Source of the DNA: JACKLD01 sp049297695 | GTDB taxonomy: Bacteria; Pseudomonadota; Alphaproteobacteria; UBA2136; UBA6156 | Assembly: GCA_049297695.1 (NCBI GenBank) | Contig: JBAQUT010000012.1 | Span: 1 to 15,632, forward strand | Reading direction: 5' to 3' | DNA: 15,632 nucleotides | Part shown: piece by piece, positions 5,467 through 11,614 of the stretch | Layout: each line of letters begins with the position of its first letter | Position numbering within the stretch: position 1 is the first letter of the stretch | Notes under the pieces: model-generated | Seen by the model: the letters and a program-made list of their open reading frames with translations, nothing else | The model's database searches: none | Told to the model about the DNA's origin: nothing | Made by a program: the position numbers and the translations under genes

Positions 5467-5614
5467 TTTTTTTGCTCTCCAAAAGGTAGATTTGGGATGA
5501 GAAACGGAGGCTTTTGCAAGCCGAGCACCGTAAGCGTACAACGAAGTACGTGCGGAGCGAGGATAAAAAAGACTCTGTTTATCGCCCAAAGATACCTTTT
5601 CGGGAGCAAAAAAA
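5467..5614. repeat. 148-bp inverted-repeat element
   Basis: The outer arms 5467-5496 and 5585-5614 pair over 30 positions with only three mismatches and one G-U by hand count. Each ends in a seven-base T or A run followed by GCTC or its complement. An inner GAAAC/GTTT pair continues the helix. The 70-bp centre contains smaller hairpins, including CGTAC-AACGAA-GTACG around 5535-5550. The otherwise gene-free stretch 5388-5749 holds this element, two near-palindromic stretches beside it, and nothing else I can name. A 138-codon frame runs through it on the minus strand but I treat that as non-coding. The shape suggests a dispersed palindromic element rather than a terminator, since no T-run follows the stem. 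Confidence 0.7.
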
Positions 5615-5749
5615 CCCAACAGAACTCTCGGCCCCATCAGTAAGGAGCGAGCGGAAGCCCCCAACACGGGGAGCACTATGGGGATAGCGAGGGATTTGAT
5701 ACCCAACCTATCGGTTATAAACTGTCTACTAGCTATAGGAGGATGCGTC

Positions 5750-6064
5750 ATGGCTTATGACGATACCCTCTTCCAGTTGGGGATGGGCCTCGCGCAAGGT
5801 AAATCCGGCGCAGGTACCGACCAGAGAGAAGAGACCACCACCCACGCGGGTGCATCAATCGATGCCACCTGTTTACCCACCAACACCATGTTCCAACTCG
5901 GCCTTTCCATGGCTGGGCCAGCATGTACCCCCAAACCTATCGGGGCAACGGCGTTGCGTACAGCTCAGGTTGTGCGGCTTGTACCAGCAACACCGCTGGA
6001 ACGTGCCCAACGCACCGTTACCCGCAGCCGAAAGACAATCTCGGCCACGGTTCACGAACGTTAA
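5750..6064 (+). CDS. hypothetical protein with duplicated FQLG motif
   Basis: The protein has 104 residues. The start at 5750 is set by a perfect AGGAGG (5737-5742) 7 nt upstream, strong evidence for a real gene even though the frame continues to 5678. The first half contains two copies of a short motif: DDTLFQLGMGLAQ (4-16) and TNTMFQLGLSMAG (near 47-59). They are separated by a polar, Thr-rich linker. The second half is basic and Thr/Arg-rich (LERAQRTVTRSRKTISATVHER) and probably disordered. There is no signal peptide. TTGATA (5696-5701) with TATAAA (5716-5721) could be promoter elements, but the 14-nt spacer is short. It converges on the TolC gene with 5 bp between stops. I do not recognise it. 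Confidence 0.6.
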   Translation: MAYDDTLFQLGMGLAQGKSGAGTDQREETTTHAGASIDATCLPTNTMFQLGLSMAGPACTPKPIGATALRTAQVVRLVPATPLERAQRTVTRSRKTISATVHER

Positions 6065-6069
6065 CATTG

Positions 6070-7311
6070 TTATTCGGACAACCGCCCCTCTGCCGCCAAC
6101 ACGTTGTAATGCGCTACCAGCGCATTACGGCGGGCGGTTAGCCACGCCGTGCGGGCTTGGGCCAGTTCTTGCTCGGCGTTCAACACATCCAGCTGGCTGC
6201 GGGTGCCCAACTCAAACTCACGGTGAATCCCCTCCGTCGCCCGCACTTGCGCATCCAACGCCGCTTTAGCCGCTTGTTCGCCTAATTGGGTTGCCGTTAC
6301 ATCGCTTTGGGCCGTTGCAAGCAACGTGCTCCAACTGCGGCGAATATCCTCCAACTCATACCGCGCCTGCCTTTCTTTGGCGCGGTTGGCACTCAAGTTG
6401 GCAATGTTTTGCCCCCCTTCAAACAGAGGCAGGCTTACATTCACCATCAATGTTTGGGCACTCTGGCTCCCGCCGCCTGCTGCCACACTGTCATCGTTAT
6501 GGCTGGTGCTGGCCGTTAAGTTAGCTTCGGGCAAAAATTCCCACCACGCCGCCAACGCCGTGTGCTTTCCTGCCTGTGCCCGCGCTTCCGCCGCCGCAAC
6601 GGCAGGGTTGGTGGTGGCGCTTACCGTGGTGGCCACATCCGCCGCACTTGGCCACACCAAAGTTATGCTGGTTTCCAACGGCCCCACCCAGCGCTGCAAG
6701 GTGCTATGGGCCGTGGTATGCTTTCCTTCAGCTGCCGCCAAACGGGCTTGAGCTTGGGCTAACCGGGCCTCACTTTGGGCGGCATCGGTTTTAGTGCCCT
6801 CACCGTATTTCAACCGTACTGCGGTCGCACTCACTTCCCGCGCCAAGGCCTTCACCAAAGCCTGCGTGCCAGATACCTCTCCCTCCGCCGCCAACACATC
6901 CGCATACGCACTCACCACCGCCACCGTCACTTCTTGCTTGGCAGCTTTGGCTTCCGCCTCGCTGGCACGGGCCAACGAGGCCATTGTCCGCCAACGGCTC
7001 CATTCATCCCCCAACGTAATAGGCTGCACCAAGGTAATATCTTCGCCCGTAGGGTGGGTAGTGGTGGCTACTCCCGCCCGTTTGGAATCCCTCACACTCC
7101 AACTGGCGTTGGCACTTATGTTGGGCAACATGCCTCCCGCAGCGCCCCAACTTTCCGCCGTGGCCGCGCTTGCCGCCTCCCCAGCCCCCAACACGCGCGG
7201 GCTGCTGCTACGGGCTTTGGCCAAAGCATCGGGCAACGTCAACACCTCGGCCTGCACCACATTTGTAATAAGCAATCCCGATAAAATCAGCCACTTCATA
7301 GCCCGCACCAT
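6070..7311 (-). CDS. TolC-family outer membrane efflux protein
   Basis: TolC-type proteins form trimeric channels that span outer membrane and periplasm and act with inner-membrane pumps or type I secretion systems. The 413 residues start with a signal peptide ending LLITNVVQA, cleaved before EVLTL. The family features follow: LPDALAKARSSSPRV at the mature N-terminus, long Ala/Glu/Gln-rich coiled-coil helices, a first hydrophobic strand region (NISANASWSV) and its repeat in the second half (EANLTASTSHNDD, VNVSLPLFEGG), and the closing LGTRSQLDVLNAEQELAQAR helix signature. It is slightly short for the family. A second in-frame ATG at 7299 is equally possible; neither has a strong Shine-Dalgarno. 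It lies 35 bp after the PIMT-like gene on the same strand, an arrangement seen in many alphaproteobacteria. No pump or adaptor gene is in the window. Confidence 0.92.
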   Translation of the reverse strand: MVRAMKWLILSGLLITNVVQAEVLTLPDALAKARSSSPRVLGAGEAASAATAESWGAAGGMLPNISANASWSVRDSKRAGVATTTHPTGEDITLVQPITLGDEWSRWRTMASLARASEAEAKAAKQEVTVAVVSAYADVLAAEGEVSGTQALVKALAREVSATAVRLKYGEGTKTDAAQSEARLAQAQARLAAAEGKHTTAHSTLQRWVGPLETSITLVWPSAADVATTVSATTNPAVAAAEARAQAGKHTALAAWWEFLPEANLTASTSHNDDSVAAGGGSQSAQTLMVNVSLPLFEGGQNIANLSANRAKERQARYELEDIRRSWSTLLATAQSDVTATQLGEQAAKAALDAQVRATEGIHREFELGTRSQLDVLNAEQELAQARTAWLTARRNALVAHYNVLAAEGRLSE

Positions 7312-7346
7312 GGCAAAACAAAACTGCTTTTACAAGCTCAAACAAC

Positions 7347-8024
7347 TTAAAACACAAAACGTTCAGCCACCTGTAAGCTGGGCAAAACGGTCCCTTTGGT
7401 TTCAAACAACGCCTGCTCCACCACCGTATTCCCGTGTTTGGCGTAAATGCAGGCTTCCAACACTCCATCCGCCCCGGGCCGTACTACGGCCAAACGACCT
7501 CCGTTTTTCAGCTGAGCTAACAAGGTTGGAGGCACATTTTCCACCGCCCCATCCACCAACACGGCTTCAAACGGCCCGTGCTGGGGGGCACCAGCCTCCA
7601 CCGCACCATGCACAAGGGTAACGTTCCCAAAATCTTTCAACATTTTTTTGGCCACGGCCATCAACGCTTTGTCGGCTTCTACCATCACCACATTGCCTGC
7701 CAACCCCGCCATCAACGCCGAGCTATACCCTGTAGCCCCAGCTGCCACCAACACGGTGTGAGTGGGTAGCAGTTCCAGCCCTTGGATCAAATGCCCCACC
7801 AACAACGGGCTTACCATCTCGCGCCCGTTGCCCAAGGCCACAGGGGCATCGGCATAGGCACTCCCGCAGGCTACGGCAGGTACAAAATCTTCCCGCTTTA
7901 CCTCGGCAAACCGCGCCAACAAGGCTTTGTCGGTAATGCGGTTGGGGCGCAACTGGCCGTCAATCATGTTTTGGCGGGCCACAGTCGTATCATGGGGGGT
8001 GGTTATGTTTTTCATGCCCGACAC
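7347..8024 (-). CDS. protein-L-isoaspartate O-methyltransferase-like protein, altered motifs
   Basis: The fold is that of PIMT, which uses S-adenosylmethionine to methylate damaged isoaspartyl residues. Residues run from ARQNMIDGQLRPNRITD (16-32) through REDFVP (44-49), GNGREMVSP (65-73), the cofactor strand VLVAAGATGYSSALMA (91-106), VEAD (115-118) and VLVDGAVENVPP to a final small domain. Canonical PIMT has G-x-G-x-G at the cofactor loop and a G-Q-[ST]-x-S segment with the catalytic Ser/Thr. Here the loop is AGATG and the segment reads GREMV, so activity may differ. The GTG at 8024 is chosen because GGGAGG is 5 nt upstream; ATG 8015 is the alternative and is too far from that site. It is divergent from asnB and upstream of the TolC gene. 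Confidence 0.75.
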   Translation of the reverse strand: MSGMKNITTPHDTTVARQNMIDGQLRPNRITDKALLARFAEVKREDFVPAVACGSAYADAPVALGNGREMVSPLLVGHLIQGLELLPTHTVLVAAGATGYSSALMAGLAGNVVMVEADKALMAVAKKMLKDFGNVTLVHGAVEAGAPQHGPFEAVLVDGAVENVPPTLLAQLKNGGRLAVVRPGADGVLEACIYAKHGNTVVEQALFETKGTVLPSLQVAERFVF

Positions 8025-8038
8025 ACTAGCCTCCCTTT

Positions 8039-8047
8039 CCCCCCCCC
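8039..8047. repeat. nine-base C homopolymer upstream of the PIMT-like gene
   Basis: An uninterrupted run of nine C (nine G on the coding strand of the PIMT-like gene) lies between that gene's Shine-Dalgarno and asnB. It falls inside the 67-bp divergent intergenic region and would be coding if the PIMT-like gene started at the in-frame TTG at 8051. Confidence 0.9.
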
Positions 8048-8091
8048 GCAAGCCCTACCCCAACGCCTCAACGTGGTGTAGTGTGCCCACC

Positions 8092-9831
8092 ATGTGCGGC
8101 ATAACGGGGTTTTCTTTGCGTCAAGGCATGGCCAACAAGGCTACGCTTGCCAGCATGGCTACAGCGCTGGCCCACCGCGGGCCCGATGGCCACGGCACCT
8201 TCACCTTCCTCAACATGGCCCTGGCCCACCGCCGCCTCTCCATCATCGATGTAAACGGCGGCCACCAACCGCTGGAGGTCAAAGGCGCCAAAGCCCCCGT
8301 TGCCGCGGTGGTGAACGGCGAAATTTACAACTACCGCCAACTCCAGTTTGAGCTCCGCGCCAACAACATTCCCTTGGCCACCGAAAGCGATTGCGAACCC
8401 GTGCTCCACTTGGTCATGCACCACGAAGGCGCGGCCTTCCGCAAACTGCACGGCATGTACGCCGCCGCCGTGGCCGATGGCCGTACGGGCGATATGTGGT
8501 TGGGGGTCGATCCCTTCGGCATCAAACCGTTGTACTATGTGGAATCCGACAAAGGTTTTGCCTTCGCCAGCGAACCCCGCGCCCTGCTGGCGGGCGGCTG
8601 GGCGGCCCCCACCTTAAACTCTGACGCACTCAACGGCCTTCTCAACCAGCACTACACCACAGGCCAACACCCGTTGCTGGCAGGCATCCACCGCATGCTG
8701 CCCGGCGAGCGTCTCCGCGTGCGCGAAGGTAAAATTGTGGAGCGCTGGCGCCAACTCCCCCAACTTGCCCCCGCCGCTGCCACTCCCACCACCATGGATG
8801 ACGCGGTGAAGCAGTTTGAAGACCATTTCATCCCCGCCGTGCAGCGCCACCTGCAAAGCGATGTGCCCTACGGCGTGTTGCTTTCCGGCGGGCTGGATTC
8901 CACCGCCGTGGTGGTGGCCATGGCCAAGCTTGGCGTGCCCATAAAAGCCTACACCGCCAAGTTTGAGCAAGCGGGCGACGAAGACTCCGCCGCCGCCGCC
9001 CTGGCCACCCGCGTGGGCGCCACCCACACCACGGTTACCTACGGCGAGGCCGACTTTTGGAGTGACCTCCCCCACCTGGCCACCACCATGGACGACCTTA
9101 CCAGCGATTACTCCAGCCTACCGCTCATGAAGCTCATGGCCCGCGCCAAGTACGATGTCAAAATCCTCCTCTCCGGCGAAGGCGGCGACGAACTGCTGGC
9201 TGGTTACCGTGGCTACCGCGACAACCCCATCAAAACGTGGCTCAAAAGCTTCCGCAAAGGCGATGCCACGCCGTATGCCTCCCTGTTTACCGACAAGACC
9301 ATCACCACCCACCCCACCGCTCTCCCCCCGCCATGGCCCACACAAGACTTCACCCGCCTGCAACGCCGCCAAAGCGCCGATATTGTGGGCTGGTTGCCCC
9401 ACGATTTGCTGCTGCGATTAGATAGGGTGAGTATGGCCCACGGCATTGAAGGCCGCGTGCCGTTTTTGGATGATACTTTTGCCGCATGGGCCTTCCGTTT
9501 GCCGGATGCCCTGAAAGTAGGAACACCCGACGGTGCCACCAAACCCTTGGGCAAGCTGGTGGTACGGGAATGGCTGGCCCGCAACGGCCACCGCGACATG
9601 GCCTACGGCAAAAAGAAGGGTTTCAGCGTTCCCGTAGGCCAGTACCTCGGCCACCGCACCGAGTATCTGGCCAACCTCTGGGCCACCAATCCGCTACTCC
9701 AAACGATGTTGAAACCCAAAGCCAGCAAAGCCCTACTCTCCAATCTCGCCCACCCCAAAGCCGCCAATCTGGCCTTCACCCTCACCCTGCTCGCCCTCTG
9801 GCAACAGGCGCATGGGGTAAAGATTAGCTAA
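8092..9831 (+). CDS. asnB: asparagine synthase (glutamine-hydrolysing) AsnB
   Basis: AsnB makes asparagine from aspartate, ATP and glutamine. The 579 residues contain both domains. In the N-terminal glutaminase, Cys2 follows the initiator Met (MCGITGF) and is the nucleophile once Met is removed; RLSIID (48-53), NGEIYN (75-80) and the FGIKPLYY segment (142-149) line its site. The C-terminal synthetase has the ATP-binding SGGLDS loop (265-270), EGGDELLAGY (363-372) and HGIEGRVPFLD. The requirement for Cys2 fixes the start at 8092, although the frame is open to 7927. No good Shine-Dalgarno is present; GTGGTGTAGTG (8073-8083) lies just upstream instead. The stop is 3 bp from the convergent DUF1194 gene. 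Related amidotransferases modify other acceptors, but length and motifs fit AsnB. Confidence 0.93.
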   Translation: MCGITGFSLRQGMANKATLASMATALAHRGPDGHGTFTFLNMALAHRRLSIIDVNGGHQPLEVKGAKAPVAAVVNGEIYNYRQLQFELRANNIPLATESDCEPVLHLVMHHEGAAFRKLHGMYAAAVADGRTGDMWLGVDPFGIKPLYYVESDKGFAFASEPRALLAGGWAAPTLNSDALNGLLNQHYTTGQHPLLAGIHRMLPGERLRVREGKIVERWRQLPQLAPAAATPTTMDDAVKQFEDHFIPAVQRHLQSDVPYGVLLSGGLDSTAVVVAMAKLGVPIKAYTAKFEQAGDEDSAAAALATRVGATHTTVTYGEADFWSDLPHLATTMDDLTSDYSSLPLMKLMARAKYDVKILLSGEGGDELLAGYRGYRDNPIKTWLKSFRKGDATPYASLFTDKTITTHPTALPPPWPTQDFTRLQRRQSADIVGWLPHDLLLRLDRVSMAHGIEGRVPFLDDTFAAWAFRLPDALKVGTPDGATKPLGKLVVREWLARNGHRDMAYGKKKGFSVPVGQYLGHRTEYLANLWATNPLLQTMLKPKASKALLSNLAHPKAANLAFTLTLLALWQQAHGVKIS

Positions 9832-9834
9832 AAA

Positions 9835-10560
9835 TTACCCCAAATCCCGCGCCAATTTTAACTCCCACGCATCCACCATATTACCTATATAATTTTGCGA
9901 CATGGCAAACGAAAAGTTTCCAGCCTGAATTTGGGTTTGGGCATAACGAATATCTTTTCCGACAACCATGGCATTCACCGTCATCCCCTTACGGATGGCA
10001 ATTTCCGATTCTTTCATCGGTGCATTACCAACCCGAGAAACATCATCATCTGTCACAATATTCAAGGCACAAATCCCACCAGAGGGTATTTCATATCTTT
10101 CCCCCAATTCTCTTGCGTGGCGTATGGCAAAAGCAGTATCCGTACTCGCTGGCATCTTGATACGATCTTCCACAATGCCTACATAGCTTGCTACCAATAT
10201 ATCCTGAAGAATTTTAATGTCCGAAGCAACCGAGTAAGGCCGAATCTTATATCCTCTAACAACATCTACATATCCTGGATGGTCAACTCCTTCGCTCGAC
10301 CAAATAAAAAAATCAAACATGCAAATCCCGTTCTCTTTCATGCGCCGTTGAACATGGAGAGATGACAATGCTTGGCACACGGCATTTGTTTGCTCCAATA
10401 TCATTGGCGGACCAAACGAACCAGAAGCATCCAATCCCGTCACCAACGCACAATCCACCTGCCTGTCACGAGCCAAAGCAGCGGGAGGAACAAGCGCGCT
10501 CGCCCCTAAAGCCCCAACACCTGTCAAAAACGCCCGTCGTTCCATGTTCTGAATTGTCAT
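9835..10560 (-). CDS. Tat-exported VWA-like protein, DUF1194 family
   Basis: The 241 residues begin with a twin-arginine signal: ERRAFLTGVGALGASALVPP with Arg8-Arg9, a hydrophobic stretch and AALA before RDRQVD. It would therefore be exported folded to the periplasm. The mature part resembles DUF1194, a von Willebrand factor A-like family: LDASGS (43-48) is the metal-binding D-x-S-x-S, and a later ASTDTAFAI plus NIVTDDD supply the further MIDAS-type Thr and Asp. Function is unknown; VWA domains usually mediate metal-dependent protein contacts. GGGAGGGAG directly upstream of the ATG supports the start. The gene is visibly more AT-rich than its neighbours, perhaps from transfer or relaxed codon choice. 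It follows the hydrolase gene on the same strand with about a 100-bp gap. Confidence 0.8.
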   Translation of the reverse strand: MTIQNMERRAFLTGVGALGASALVPPAALARDRQVDCALVTGLDASGSFGPPMILEQTNAVCQALSSLHVQRRMKENGICMFDFFIWSSEGVDHPGYVDVVRGYKIRPYSVASDIKILQDILVASYVGIVEDRIKMPASTDTAFAIRHARELGERYEIPSGGICALNIVTDDDVSRVGNAPMKESEIAIRKGMTVNAMVVGKDIRYAQTQIQAGNFSFAMSQNYIGNMVDAWELKLARDLG

Positions 10561-10658
10561 ATAACTCCCTCCCGATTGTTGAATCCCAATTCAGAAAGTC
10601 TCTACCTATCGGCGGAACCTCACAACAACCTGCTTATGTATTCATCACGATTTTTACC

Positions 10659-11480
10659 CTACCACCCCTCCCCGTGCCCCGCCTCCACACTCTCCCAGCG
10701 CCACACGCCCGCCTCCACCGCCTGCCGCCCCACCTCGCCTGCTTCAGCCATATAAGTATCTTTCATCGTCGTCGGTATCACCGTGTCTTTCGTTCCTACC
10801 TTATGAAGCTGGGGGATGCCCGCCAAGCGCCCATACTCCAGCCCCGCCACGTCCGCCAGCAACGGCACTTTGTGGGCCTTGTGCACGGCATTGGGGTTTA
10901 GGTTGCCCGCCACGGTCACAATCTCGCGCACCGTGCCCACAGGCAAACGGCTGGCCACCGCCAAAGCGATGTACGCCCCGCCCGAATACCCCACCAAGCG
11001 CACCCCGTTCTCTATTATATAAGGAGTTAACGCCTGCACATACGCCTCCACCACACCTGCACTCCACCGCTGGGTGGTAAACACGGCACGGTTGGCACAC
11101 ACGGGCTGGCTCGTCTTACCTACAAATTGGCAAGGTCTGGCTAGATACAACGCAGATCCCCTCCCTCCATCCCTCAAAGCCAGCTTGGCCCCCACAGGGT
11201 TGCTGGGCGTCGGGTCATCGCTCACCGCACCTGTGGGGGCATAAGCCCGCCCATCACCTTCCAAATAAACGGTTAAAGGCTGGGCATCTTCGCCTTGTTT
11301 ATAAGCACCTGCCAGCACATAAGGCCCCGCCGCTACCTGTACCCGTCGCCAATCCCCCTCCGCCAAGCCCACCAAGGTGGTTAAATCCGCAGCAGGCGGC
11401 ACCGCTGTGCACCCCACTATGCCCACACAACAGACAGTTATGATTAAAAATGAAGCAACCTTGTTTCGTAAACAACACAT
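10659..11480 (-). CDS. lipoprotein alpha/beta hydrolase
   Basis: With the start at ATG 11480 the protein has 273 residues. The first 23 form a lipoprotein signal (basic RNK, hydrophobic FLIITVCCVG, lipobox IVGC), making Cys24 the lipidated residue, so it should sit on a membrane facing the periplasm. The rest is an alpha/beta hydrolase: YLEGDGRAY (about 72-80) provides the oxyanion strand-loop, GYSGG (164-168) holds the nucleophile Ser166, a GTKDTVIP segment (Asp232) suits the acid, and AGHG near the end gives His269. The substrate is unknown; esterase, lipase or depolymerase are all possible. An in-frame ATG at 11510 would add ten residues before the signal and lacks a better ribosome-binding site. 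Confidence 0.82.
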   Translation of the reverse strand: MCCLRNKVASFLIITVCCVGIVGCTAVPPAADLTTLVGLAEGDWRRVQVAAGPYVLAGAYKQGEDAQPLTVYLEGDGRAYAPTGAVSDDPTPSNPVGAKLALRDGGRGSALYLARPCQFVGKTSQPVCANRAVFTTQRWSAGVVEAYVQALTPYIIENGVRLVGYSGGAYIALAVASRLPVGTVREIVTVAGNLNPNAVHKAHKVPLLADVAGLEYGRLAGIPQLHKVGTKDTVIPTTMKDTYMAEAGEVGRQAVEAGVWRWESVEAGHGEGW

Positions 11481-11515
11481 AGGTATGTCTTTCTGACACT
11501 CTTTACACATTTAGG

Positions 11516-11544
11516 TTGTGACACGTCAGCAAATAGTGTCTATT
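11516..11544 (+). promoter_or_regulatory. weak candidate promoter of the autotransporter gene
   Basis: TTGTGA (11516-11521) and TCTATT (11539-11544) are separated by 17 nt, each matching 4 of 6 consensus bases. This would give a leader of about 65 nt. It lies in the 134-bp gap shared with the divergent hydrolase gene. Confidence 0.28.
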
Positions 11545-11614
11545 CTTGCCTCAACCTTACTAATAGGTAACCAGTAAACCTAGTTCAACATAACAACCGA
11601 AGGATAACAAGACC

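Noticed and set aside
5335..5751. 138-codon minus-strand frame across the 5467-5614 element
   Set aside because: Most of it is translation of the inverted repeat and flanks. It begins inside the next gene's start region, has no ribosome-binding site and overlaps the terminator at 5367.
6794..7621. 275-codon plus-strand frame opposite the TolC and PIMT-like genes
   Set aside because: It covers two convincing minus-strand genes and their junction; the product is low-complexity with no domain.
7927..8091. Upstream extension of the asnB frame
   Set aside because: The glutaminase needs cysteine directly after the initiator methionine, which fixes the start at 8092.
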